In this document: positions 46,436 to 54,579 of the stretch, in pieces
Layout: each line of letters begins with the position of its first letter
How positions within the stretch are numbered: position 1 is the stretch's first letter
Assembly: GCF_900177665.1 (NCBI RefSeq)
Contig: NZ_FXAW01000007.1
Location: 219,380 to 283,379 of the forward strand
DNA: 64,000 nucleotides
Direction: 5' to 3'
From: Marivirga sericea
GTDB lineage: Bacteria > Bacteroidota > Bacteroidia > Cytophagales > Cyclobacteriaceae
Translations under genes and position numbers: made by a program
Notes under the pieces: model-generated
Seen by the model: only the letters and a program-made list of their open reading frames with translations
Told to the model about the DNA's origin: nothing
Database searches by the model: none

Positions 46436-47098
46436 ATGATGAAACAATATGTATCAATCTTTTTAATATTTCTAATTACTCCATTTTTTTCAAGCTACTC
46501 ACAAGAAGTGAAAATAGCTAAATTAAAATATAATGGTGGTGGAGATTGGTATGCGAATAAAACTGCACTACCAAATCTAATAGATTTTTGCGAGCAAGAA
46601 TTAAATATCCCTTTGAACAAAAAAGACTATGTAGTAGAAGTAGGTAGTAAAGAGATATACCAATATCCTTATGTGTATATGACTGGTCATGGGAATGTAG
46701 TTTTTTCTGATGACGAAGCTCAGAACCTAAGAAATTATCTAATTTCAGGAGGATTTCTTCATATTGACGATAATTATGGTTTAGATCAGTTCATTAGGTT
46801 AGAAATGAAAAAAGTGTTTCCTGAAAAAGACTTTGTAGAAATACCATTTGATCATCCGATATATCATCAAAAATTTAAATTTGAAGGCGGTTTGCCAAAA
46901 ATACATGAGCATGACGGTAAACCAGCTCAAGGCTTTGGCATAATTTATGAAGGAAGGGTGATATGTTTTTATTCGTACGAAAGTGATCTCGGCAATGGCT
47001 GGGAAGATCAAAGTATACACAAAGACCCGCAAGAAGTACGATTAAAAGCTTTGAAAATGGGTGCAAATATTATCAGTTTTGCTTTCACTCAGGATTAA
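46436..47098 (+). CDS. DUF4159 domain protein, exported
   Basis: The 220-residue protein has a signal peptide (ending SYSQ) and a complete DUF4159 domain: KYNGGGDWYANKTALPNLIDF, VYMTGHGNVVFSDDEAQNLRNYLISGGFLHIDDNYG, FDHPIYH and IIYEGRVICFYSYESDLGNGWED. DUF4159 resembles a class I glutamine amidotransferase-like fold lacking the canonical Cys; function unknown. It lies in the same direction as the following lipoprotein pair with a 46-bp gap. Confidence 0.87.
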   Translation: MMKQYVSIFLIFLITPFFSSYSQEVKIAKLKYNGGGDWYANKTALPNLIDFCEQELNIPLNKKDYVVEVGSKEIYQYPYVYMTGHGNVVFSDDEAQNLRNYLISGGFLHIDDNYGLDQFIRLEMKKVFPEKDFVEIPFDHPIYHQKFKFEGGLPKIHEHDGKPAQGFGIIYEGRVICFYSYESDLGNGWEDQSIHKDPQEVRLKALKMGANIISFAFTQD

Positions 47099-47144
47099 AA
47101 CAAAAGCATATAATAAATCAATAAGAAAGTTTAATTTTGCAGTC

Positions 47145-47780
47145 ATGATTAAAACTGCCTCACTATATATAGGAATATTTGTAGCAAGCTTAGCTTTTTT
47201 ATGGGCTTGTGAACCCTGTGATGACTGCGGACCTGATAATGCATATCCATATTTTAATTTAAGCATTTTAAATAAAACATCCCTAGATACCTTAACTCAG
47301 TATAAAGCAAGACTAAATAACGAAATAGAGGTAGTTGACGCAGCTCTAGCTGATCCAGAAAATGCACCTGTTGTAGATTCTTTGAATAATTTAAGAAACA
47401 CTAAAACGGATTCATTAGCTATAATTAATGGTTTGATTACCATAACCAATAGTGGGACTATTAGCATTGAATCAATTAATGGAACTACTAATCTATTTGA
47501 GAACAAAAATGGTGGGGATAGCTTAAGTAGTTTTAAAATACCTTTAAAAACCACAGAATCTCAATCAGAATATGTTTTTCAAATAGAATTTTCTGACTTT
47601 CAGTATTCTCTTAAAATAGAATACGAATTATCAGATACCATTATTAATAGCAAAATCACCAAATCGGCAAAAGAATTGAACGTCATTGAACATCAGTTTG
47701 ATTCTCTAGCCGGACCGTATGGATGTAACCCAGTGTCAAAATGCATTAGCAATGAGCTCGAAATATATGTTGAAATCTAA
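47145..47780 (+). CDS. Putative lipoprotein, possibly DUF6452-like
   Basis: ATG 47145 gives 211 residues with a lipobox LWAC (about Cys20) followed at once by EPCDDCG. A coiled-coil stretch (about 45-80) precedes a beta-rich domain. In many Bacteroidota a DUF6452 lipoprotein precedes a DUF6048 protein, as the DUF6048 gene does here; the family name is inferred from this pairing. It overlaps the next gene by 14 bp. Confidence 0.6.
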   Translation: MIKTASLYIGIFVASLAFLWACEPCDDCGPDNAYPYFNLSILNKTSLDTLTQYKARLNNEIEVVDAALADPENAPVVDSLNNLRNTKTDSLAIINGLITITNSGTISIESINGTTNLFENKNGGDSLSSFKIPLKTTESQSEYVFQIEFSDFQYSLKIEYELSDTIINSKITKSAKELNVIEHQFDSLAGPYGCNPVSKCISNELEIYVEI

Positions 47781-48468
47781 ATTATTATGCCTGATTGTTT
47801 TTTGGACAATTTGTTGGGGAAAGGCTGCAGCTCAAGATTCAACAAATGTGAAAACCGAAGAAGCACCGATTGAAGGAGTTCAAAAATTAAGTGTTGGAAT
47901 TGCATTTGACTATTTAAAACTTCATACCTTACTTTTAGACGAAGCAGAGAAGTGGGAAGGGGCCGTCAATTTCCATATTTTTGAAAAAGTCTCTGCCATA
48001 GGAGAATTTGGCATTGCAATACTATCCCCAGAAGATGCCTACAAAAACTCTAGCTATACATCTGAGGGCAGTTACTATCGGATTGGACTAGACTATCGCT
48101 TTACTGTGATACCTAATAATTTCCTTTTCCTAGGGCTAAGATACGCTCAGTCTTCATTTAACGAAGAAATTATCTATGAAATCGGAAACCCACTTTTTGA
48201 GAATGAAATTGGTCAGCTTTCCCGTAATAATTTAAATGCCACTTGGTATGAATTTGTATTAACATCTGAGAAAAAGGTACGAAAAATAAGAAACTTGGAC
48301 ATCCCCAATATTTTATCCTTAGGTTTTAAATTCCGCTTAAAGGCACTGCAGGAGTATAATAATTTCACAGATTTTGAAGTAAAAAATATTCCAGGTTATG
48401 GCAGGACTAATATTTCTTTAAACCCTGAATTTAACCTTTATATTAAATTTAGAATACCAGTTTTTTAA
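47767..48468 (+). CDS. DUF6048 family outer-membrane beta-barrel protein
   Basis: ATG 47767 gives 233 residues with a signal peptide (MLKSKLLCLIVFWTICW, cleaved near AAAQ). The mature part has DUF6048 features: EGAVNFHIFEKVSAIGEFG, SEGSYYRIGLDYRF and FLGLRYAQSSFNEEI, ending in an aromatic strand (FRIPVF). The family is thought to be an outer-membrane barrel of unknown function. Translational coupling to the upstream lipoprotein is indicated by the 14-bp overlap. Confidence 0.8.
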   Translation: MLKSKLLCLIVFWTICWGKAAAQDSTNVKTEEAPIEGVQKLSVGIAFDYLKLHTLLLDEAEKWEGAVNFHIFEKVSAIGEFGIAILSPEDAYKNSSYTSEGSYYRIGLDYRFTVIPNNFLFLGLRYAQSSFNEEIIYEIGNPLFENEIGQLSRNNLNATWYEFVLTSEKKVRKIRNLDIPNILSLGFKFRLKALQEYNNFTDFEVKNIPGYGRTNISLNPEFNLYIKFRIPVF

Positions 48469-48802
48469 CCGTACCGTTTTTATAAATAACCCATCTAAAT
48501 CCCTCTAAGAGTACAATTTTTTTAAAACATCTTTGCCTTAAGTAACTAAAACGCTAAGTTAAAAATCTAACGTAAGGCCTTTTCTGATTAATTCTTCAGA
48601 ATATAAATCAGCTAAATTCAATATCACTTTTCATCCTTTACGCTTCCTGATGCATTATTTTTATGAAATAGCGTGGCCGAGAACAAAGCTTAAATTCAGT
48701 GAATTACAATGACGCAATAGATAGACTTGGAGGATCCAATAATATCAATGCTTCCACTTGCTTAGTAGAATAACTTCGATTATCCACAAAAAGCTTTCAT
48801 CC
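48469..48802. other. 334-bp region without ORF, ahead of a strong terminator
   Basis: No coding frame or recognised RNA is seen. The region ends in a very strong hairpin terminator 335 bp after the nearest upstream gene, which is far for a simple 3' UTR. An independent small RNA gene in this stretch is possible, but there is no family match. The part around 48660-48760 is less AT-rich than the rest. Confidence 0.35.
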
Positions 48803-48840
48803 AAGAGCTCTACTATCTTTACATAGTAGAGCTCTTTTAT
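48803..48840 (+). terminator. Strong intrinsic terminator
   Basis: AAGAGCTCTACTAT (48803-48816) pairs perfectly with ATAGTAGAGCTCTT (48823-48836) around a 6-nt loop and continues into TTAT. The stem is fully symmetric, so it may work in both directions. Confidence 0.75.
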
Positions 48841-48902
48841 TATTATCTTCACAGAATCTATAATAAATTGAAACATGAATGATCTTAGCCAGTTTTATAC
48901 AT

Positions 48903-49328
48903 ATGGAAACGAATAAAAAATCAGATATGGAAATCAAATTCATCTATAATAGTACTCAGATAAAAGAAAGAGAAGCTTTGGGATATGCTAAATCATTAGA
49001 CCAACATTATATCAATGAGATTGATTTAGAAAAAGAAACACTAACTGAGCGGCATTGGGCTGAAATAGCTACAGCACTTAAGGTTGAGCTAAAAGAATTA
49101 ATTGATGAAAATAATGACTATTATCAAGATGAACTAAAAGGTAAGGATTTTGATGAACAAGATCTATTACAACTAATTGCCTCACACCCTCAAATCATCA
49201 AAACACCCATTATTCACTCCACTAGATTGACTCGTTTTATCAAATCACCTTATGATTTTAATGAAATGGATTTAGCTTTCGAAGAAATCAAGAAACACTT
49301 AGCCAATAAGGGCGAAAGTGATGAGTAA
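48903..49328 (+). CDS. ArsC-fold protein lacking the catalytic cysteine
   Basis: The 141-residue protein aligns with ArsC/Spx-like reductases: MEIKFIYNSTQIKEREALGYA at the start, ELKELIDENNDYYQDEL in the middle and DLLQLIASHPQIIKTPIIHSTR at the end. Where arsenate reductases have the nucleophile in P-R-C-S-K-S, this protein has S-T-Q-I-K-E, and no other Cys is present. It is therefore unlikely to reduce arsenate and may be a regulator or adaptor, like Spx. ATG 48903 is the preferred start; 48879 and 48927 are possible. Confidence 0.72.
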   Translation: METNKKSDMEIKFIYNSTQIKEREALGYAKSLDQHYINEIDLEKETLTERHWAEIATALKVELKELIDENNDYYQDELKGKDFDEQDLLQLIASHPQIIKTPIIHSTRLTRFIKSPYDFNEMDLAFEEIKKHLANKGESDE

Positions 49329-49347
49329 AAAAAGAAATGGCTTTTAC

Positions 49348-50742
49348 TTAAAACATATAAGCCAAACTCATATTTAAGCCCATAAATGCTGGTGTACTAT
49401 CAAAAGTTGCTTCATCAGTGGTGACGTTTGATAAGGCTCGTTTGTAAGTAGGCATTAAACTAATAGCATATTTATCAGCAAAAGGATAACTTATTTCAAC
49501 ACCTGCTAAGCTGCTAGCAAACAAATTATTATACGATTTCCTGTCCTGCACATCAAAATTTATCTTATTAATTTGATCACTTCCAGCTTTTATATTATTT
49601 CTTATAATAAAATCTGCTGATAGGCCTGCAACAATTGAAACATCGAATTTTCGATCGATGATTTTATAAGAAGCCATTAACGGGATCGTTAAAATTTGAA
49701 GATCATTGTACAATTCATATTCCGATGTAAAATTAATAACTCTACCATCCGAAATCTCGGGCAAACTACTTGCACCATGAAAAGGATATAGTTCATCACT
49801 ATTTCTGTCTCTTAATACAGTACTACTAGATGAAGATGATCTGTAAGCTCCGTATTGAAGCCCAGATTTAATGTTCCATTTTTCGTTCAAAACTACCCCA
49901 AAGTTCAAGCCAAAAGTGAATGAGGTATTCCCTTTCATAGGAGCAGAACTTAAATTTTCAACAGCAGTTCTTTCTTGATTACCATCAAAAGACGTATTAT
50001 CGCCTATAGTTCGTGCGGTAGTACCAGCATTATTGAGCGTTGAAGCTGTTGAAAAAAAAGGGGTTTCTGTAATCTCTGAATTCGGATTAAAATTACCAGA
50101 GCCTATATTCACATTGGTATTCCAAGCAATACTTGAGCCCGTTTTTGGTTTCTCTAGCATACTCACTGCAAAGTAAGATACCTTTTCAACTTTAATGTCT
50201 GACTTATGCAATTCAAAATCATTTGGCACTAAGCTCTCTGCCCTTGCTATGGTTGCTACTGCTGCACGATCTGAAGAATTATTAATAATATCTGCACTAT
50301 TCCGCGACTGAGGCGACTCGCCATCCGCTTTTTCAGGACTGTAGGAACTTGCTAAGCTCTGGTTTCCATTCCCGCTCTGATTAGAATTTGATGTACCATC
50401 CTCAGAATCAGCAAAAACATTTGGCTTTTTTAAGAGTATATCATTATTACTTACATAATTTTGATTGCTTTGCTTTTCTATTTCCACTGGTATAAACGTA
50501 CTATTTTGATTACCAATAAAAGTGACATCCTGCAAATTGAAGTAGATCGAAATTAAGGCTATAAAGATTACCGCTGCCGCAACATTTCTGTAAAAAGCGG
50601 CTTTTCTCTGCATTCTTTTATTATCCTGCTTCAGCAGTTCCGCTTCAATCCCTTCCCATACACCACTACCCGGCTGAACTTCAGCACCGGCAAATTTTCT
50701 AGAAATTGAATCGTTAAATTTATCTTTACTGAAATCTTTCAT
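49348..50742 (-). CDS. Anti-sigma-like membrane protein with C-terminal outer-membrane barrel
   Basis: The 464-residue protein starts inside the ECF sigma gene (17-bp overlap). A short cytoplasmic segment (about 1-45, FAGAEVQPGSGVWEGIEAELLK) precedes one transmembrane helix (about 49-65). A long Ser/Asn-rich spacer follows, and then a beta-barrel-like domain (about 275-464) of PorT/OMP_b-brl_2 type ending in LNMSLAYMF. The layout predicts an inner-membrane anchor joined to an outer-membrane barrel, as in the dual membrane-spanning anti-sigma factors reported from Bacteroidota. It would hold the adjacent sigma factor inactive until an envelope signal. Confidence 0.7.
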   Translation of the reverse strand: MKDFSKDKFNDSISRKFAGAEVQPGSGVWEGIEAELLKQDNKRMQRKAAFYRNVAAAVIFIALISIYFNLQDVTFIGNQNSTFIPVEIEKQSNQNYVSNNDILLKKPNVFADSEDGTSNSNQSGNGNQSLASSYSPEKADGESPQSRNSADIINNSSDRAAVATIARAESLVPNDFELHKSDIKVEKVSYFAVSMLEKPKTGSSIAWNTNVNIGSGNFNPNSEITETPFFSTASTLNNAGTTARTIGDNTSFDGNQERTAVENLSSAPMKGNTSFTFGLNFGVVLNEKWNIKSGLQYGAYRSSSSSSTVLRDRNSDELYPFHGASSLPEISDGRVINFTSEYELYNDLQILTIPLMASYKIIDRKFDVSIVAGLSADFIIRNNIKAGSDQINKINFDVQDRKSYNNLFASSLAGVEISYPFADKYAISLMPTYKRALSNVTTDEATFDSTPAFMGLNMSLAYMF

Positions 50743-51274
50743 TCCCCCACTTGTTTTGCTTATCTATTTGTTCTATTAATATTTTTCTTGCTCTTGAGTA
50801 TTGAGATTTTGATGTCCCTATACTTATCTCAAGCATTTCTGCAATTTCCTTATGTTGATAGCCCTCAACAGCGTAAAGATTAAAAATCACCTGACAACCT
50901 GTAGGTAAATTTTGCACCAAATCCATCAAATCCTCTACAGCCAAACTATCTACAGATAAAGAATTAATTCCTTCTTTAATATCTTCTACGTCCACCATTG
51001 GATATAGATACAACTTACTTCGCTGATGATTCAGCGCTGTATTAATGATTATTCTTTTAATCCAATATCCCAAACTGGAATCACCTCTAAACTTCTTTAT
51101 ATTTTCAAATATTTTTATAAACCCCTCTTGTAAAATATCTTCAGCTTCTAAAGTTGATTTTGAATAGCGCAACGCTACAGCCATCATCCCGGAGGAGAAT
51201 TGTTGATAGAGCTCGTATTGACTCTTTCTGTCACCGTTTTGGCAACCTTTTATAAGTTCTTTGGTTCTAGGCAT
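50726..51274 (-). CDS. ECF RNA polymerase sigma factor
   Basis: The 182-residue protein has region 2 (YELYQQFSSGMMAVALRYSK, AEDILQEGFIKIFENI, IKRIIINTALNHQRS) and region 4 (LPTGCQVIFNLYAVEGYQHKEIAEMLEISIGTSKSQYSRAR). No extra domain. It is followed, with overlap, by the anti-sigma/barrel gene, so regulation by partner sequestration is expected. It diverges from the T9SS plug gene with a 57-bp shared promoter region. Confidence 0.95.
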   Translation of the reverse strand: MPRTKELIKGCQNGDRKSQYELYQQFSSGMMAVALRYSKSTLEAEDILQEGFIKIFENIKKFRGDSSLGYWIKRIIINTALNHQRSKLYLYPMVDVEDIKEGINSLSVDSLAVEDLMDLVQNLPTGCQVIFNLYAVEGYQHKEIAEMLEISIGTSKSQYSRARKILIEQIDKQNKWGNERFQ

Positions 51275-51331
51275 GACAAAACCTTAAGGATTCTGTTTAT
51301 ATTAGACCCAAATTACAAATTAAAGGTTGGA

Positions 51332-52648
51332 ATGAAATATTATTTTTATTATTTAATCACATTTTCCTGCATTTTTAGTTTGATTAGTGCCTGTGTGCCA
51401 GTACAATCCACCAGCACCTCTCAAACACCTAGGCCAAATTACTATCCTACTTTATCTTTTGAGAACAAAAGCTATAAAGAGAGAATTAAAACTGTGCAGC
51501 TTATACACTTTAAGGGTAATCAGATGGTATCGACTAATAATGCTGTTCTGGAGTTAGCTGCCGATGAACGATTGCTTCTCACTTTTGATGATATAAATGA
51601 TCAACAGCAGCAGTATTTTGCAAAAATTATACATTGCAATAAAGATTGGTCAGCAAAAAGCAATCTTCAGTCCATGGATTATCTTGAAGAATACAATCAA
51701 TTTCCGATACGTGACTTTGAATTCTCCTTTGATACTAAACTAGGATATATCCATTATGAATGGAGTGTGCCAAAGGTAAGTCTATCAGGTAATTATCTAA
51801 TAGTCGTATATGAAAATAACAACGAGGATAATATAATTCTTAGCGAACGTTTTATGGTTCATGAAAATAAGGCTGGAATTGACTATCAAATTTCAGCATC
51901 TAATGTAGTTTCAAAACGAAGAACACATCAAGAACTTGAATTTGAAGTTCTGCTCAATAATATAAATATTATAAATGCTGGCACCGATATTTATCCTGTA
52001 ATCAGACAAAATAGTAATTGGCTTTATGCAATAGATGCACCTAAGCCTTTAAGTATCACGGACGGCAACAAAAAATTATCATATAAATTCTATAATGGAG
52101 AATTAAATTTTCCGGGAAACAATGAATTTAGATTTTTTGATATTACTACTGTAAATTTCAAAGGGAATGGTGTAGCCAATATAAACAAAGAAAGCGCTCC
52201 AATAACGATTACTCTCCGACCTGATGCTGTACGAGCGTCAGAAGCTTACAGAGAATGGCAAGACAGAAACGGGACATTTGCGATCGGGAATAGAGAAAGG
52301 CCTAATACTCCTTTAGTATCGGACTATTTTTTAACTGAGTTTAAATTGGAAGCTCCACAAGATTATCAAGAGATCTATGTTGTTGGTGAGTTTAATAACT
52401 GGCAATTAAATAGTATCAATAGGATGACCTACAATCCAAATACGGGGCTATATCAAAATAATTTACTACTAAAGCAAGGCTATTATGAGTACAGCTACTA
52501 CATACCCAACCGAGACGGCAATCCAATAGATGGTAGTCATTTTAGCACTGAAAACACTTACGATATATTAATATACTATAAAAACCCTCAACTACGATAT
52601 GATAGATTAATTGGCTATACTAAATTTAATTCGAGAGCTGCCCAGTAA
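51332..52648 (+). CDS. Type IX secretion system plug protein (DUF5103)
   Basis: ATG 51332 gives 438 residues with a lipobox LISAC and a mature DUF5103 protein: PTLSFENKSYKERIKTVQLIH, LTFDDINDQQQQYFAKIIHCNKDW, and FRFFDITTVNFKG in the middle, with an early-set-like C-terminal domain (IYVVGEFNNWQL). DUF5103 proteins plug the SprA translocon of the T9SS when no substrate is in transit. It overlaps the cas6-like gene by 23 bp in convergent orientation. A long 5' extension overlapping the sigma gene was rejected. Confidence 0.9.
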   Translation: MKYYFYYLITFSCIFSLISACVPVQSTSTSQTPRPNYYPTLSFENKSYKERIKTVQLIHFKGNQMVSTNNAVLELAADERLLLTFDDINDQQQQYFAKIIHCNKDWSAKSNLQSMDYLEEYNQFPIRDFEFSFDTKLGYIHYEWSVPKVSLSGNYLIVVYENNNEDNIILSERFMVHENKAGIDYQISASNVVSKRRTHQELEFEVLLNNINIINAGTDIYPVIRQNSNWLYAIDAPKPLSITDGNKKLSYKFYNGELNFPGNNEFRFFDITTVNFKGNGVANINKESAPITITLRPDAVRASEAYREWQDRNGTFAIGNRERPNTPLVSDYFLTEFKLEAPQDYQEIYVVGEFNNWQLNSINRMTYNPNTGLYQNNLLLKQGYYEYSYYIPNRDGNPIDGSHFSTENTYDILIYYKNPQLRYDRLIGYTKFNSRAAQ

Positions 52649-53405
52649 AATAGGGAACTGTTTTACTACCTGGGGTTACTTCCGCAAGATCTAGCATTCC
52701 AAAACCCTTATCGTTAAATAAGCCCAAACCACACTCAAATAAGTATTTATGAAGTTCCGGTGAAGCTTGTAAGGTAAAAGGAAATGTATATCCCCGCACC
52801 TCATAAGGTATATCTTGATCAAAAATAGGATATACTCGAGAGTATTTTTTTCCTCTATCTTCTAATTTTTTTAAATAGTTTTGATCTGGATGAAATTCAA
52901 AACCTCCGAAATCATTTAATTCATTTTTTTCTAGCAGTGCTTTTCGTAATTGCTCTACAAACTCCCCTGATTCAGGATGCATGAATTTTTTACCTTCATC
53001 ACTAGAAAATTCAGGGGTCAGCAAAATTAAAGGCGAAATACATATATACTTAGTTTCTTCAGCAAATTCAATTTCATTCTCAAGTTCTACAGAATGTGGA
53101 ATTATAGACAGTCCATTCAACTTAATTTCAGGTAAAGTGAATAATACCTCAATAATTGAATCGATGAAATCTTGATTTGAACACGAAAAAACAACAGTTA
53201 TTTTTGAACTGTAAAAATGCAGACCTGATTTGCTAACGGTTGTCTGCCCCTTCAATCCAGAAAAGTTGTAGTGATTAAAATTATTAAATTCATCTTTGCC
53301 AGACTTTTTGATTAAACCTTTAAAAAATCTAAACAAGTAGTACTGATGGTGAAATGGAACCGTAGCTCCCTTTTCCTTATTTTTAAAAATTAATCTTACT
53401 CTCAC
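52626..53405 (-). CDS. cas6: Orphan Cas6-type CRISPR endoribonuclease
   Basis: The 259-residue protein is a RAMP-fold Cas6: MRVRLIFKNKEKGATVPFHHQYYLFRFF at the start (candidate catalytic His in FHHQY), a beta-rich middle and the Gly-rich C-terminal signature LFECGLGLFNDKGFGMLDL preceded by YTFPFTLQASPELHKY. Cas6 cleaves precursor CRISPR RNA in the repeat. No array and no other cas gene lie in the window, and the neighbours are core genes. Confidence in the family is high. Whether it serves a distant array or has another RNA target is unknown. Confidence 0.87.
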   Translation of the reverse strand: MRVRLIFKNKEKGATVPFHHQYYLFRFFKGLIKKSGKDEFNNFNHYNFSGLKGQTTVSKSGLHFYSSKITVVFSCSNQDFIDSIIEVLFTLPEIKLNGLSIIPHSVELENEIEFAEETKYICISPLILLTPEFSSDEGKKFMHPESGEFVEQLRKALLEKNELNDFGGFEFHPDQNYLKKLEDRGKKYSRVYPIFDQDIPYEVRGYTFPFTLQASPELHKYLFECGLGLFNDKGFGMLDLAEVTPGSKTVPYFTGQLSN

Positions 53406-53468
53406 GGCCCTCTTTTATTTTTTAAGACCAATCGTCAAATAAAATTGTTTTAAACTTTCTAAGAAAAT

Positions 53469-54566
53469 TTACACATTGAACCTAAAATGCATAATATCAC
53501 CGTCTTTTACGATATATTCCTTTCCTTCAATCGATATTTTACCTGCTTCTTTACAGGCTTGCTCAGTTTTAAATTTCTGATAGTCATCTAATTTGATAAC
53601 TTCTGCTTTAATAAAACCTTTTTCAAAATCTGTGTGGATCACACCAGCTGCTTGAGGCGCCTTCCATCCTTTTTTGATAGTCCAAGCACGAACTTCTTGC
53701 TTACCTGCTGTAAAATAAGTGATGAGATCTAAAATGGAATAAGAGGCCCTGATTAATTTATTTAAGCCAGATTCTGTTAGCCCGTATTCTTCTAAAAACA
53801 TGGCCTTTTCATCTAGATCATCAAATTCAGCAATTTGGGCTTCGATTGCAGCACTTACAACAATTACTTCTGCTTCCTCGTCTTTCACATAGTCTTTAAA
53901 CTTTTCAACCCATTCGTTACCAGACACTGCAGCAGATTCTTCCACATTGGTAACATAAATCACCGGCTTATCAGTCAATAACATCAGATCTCTGACCGGA
54001 TCCTTCTCCTCTTTCGTGAGTTTTAAAGTTCTGGCATTCTTGCCATCCTCTAAAACCGATTTATATTGATTAAGAATTGCCAGTTCCTTTTTTGCATTTG
54101 AATCCCCAGATCTGGCAATTTTCTCTGTTTTTTGTATCTTCTTTTCAACAGAATCCAAATCTTTCAACTGTAACTCTGTATCAATAATATCTTTGTCCGC
54201 TACCGGATTCACTCTCCCAGAAACATGCGTAATGTTATCATCCTCAAAACACCTCACAACGTGAACAATGGCATCCACCTCTCTAATGTTTCCCAGAAAC
54301 TTATTTCCTAAACCCTCGCCTTTACTAGCACCTTCCACTAATCCTGCTATATCAACAAATTCGATAATAGTTGGCACTACCTTATCTGGATTAACAAGTT
54401 CTTCTAAAATTGTTAATCTTTCATCAGCAACACTTATGACTCCAACATTCGGATCTATAGTACAAAATGGAAAATTAGCAGCTTCTGCTTTTGCATTAGA
54501 AAGCGCATTAAATAAGGTTGATTTACCTACATTAGGTAATCCAACAATCCCGCATTGTAATCCCAT
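53469..54566 (-). CDS. ychF: Redox-regulated ATPase YchF (Obg family)
   Basis: The 365-residue protein has the P-loop GLPNVGKST, switch residues in DIAGLVEGASKGEGLGNKFL, the NxxE variant of G4 in YVTNVEE, which explains the ATP preference of YchF, and a C-terminal TGS domain (GVIHTDFEKGFIKAEVI). YchF binds ribosomes and modulates oxidative-stress and leaderless-mRNA translation. It is the middle gene of a same-strand row after the AI-2E-family permease gene. Confidence 0.97.
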   Translation of the reverse strand: MGLQCGIVGLPNVGKSTLFNALSNAKAEAANFPFCTIDPNVGVISVADERLTILEELVNPDKVVPTIIEFVDIAGLVEGASKGEGLGNKFLGNIREVDAIVHVVRCFEDDNITHVSGRVNPVADKDIIDTELQLKDLDSVEKKIQKTEKIARSGDSNAKKELAILNQYKSVLEDGKNARTLKLTKEEKDPVRDLMLLTDKPVIYVTNVEESAAVSGNEWVEKFKDYVKDEEAEVIVVSAAIEAQIAEFDDLDEKAMFLEEYGLTESGLNKLIRASYSILDLITYFTAGKQEVRAWTIKKGWKAPQAAGVIHTDFEKGFIKAEVIKLDDYQKFKTEQACKEAGKISIEGKEYIVKDGDIMHFRFNV

Positions 54567-54579
54567 GAAAATAATTTAG

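Noticed and set aside
51200..51331. A 44-residue N-terminal extension of the T9SS plug protein
   Set aside because: It overlaps the ECF sigma gene and lies upstream of a clear lipoprotein signal starting at 51332.
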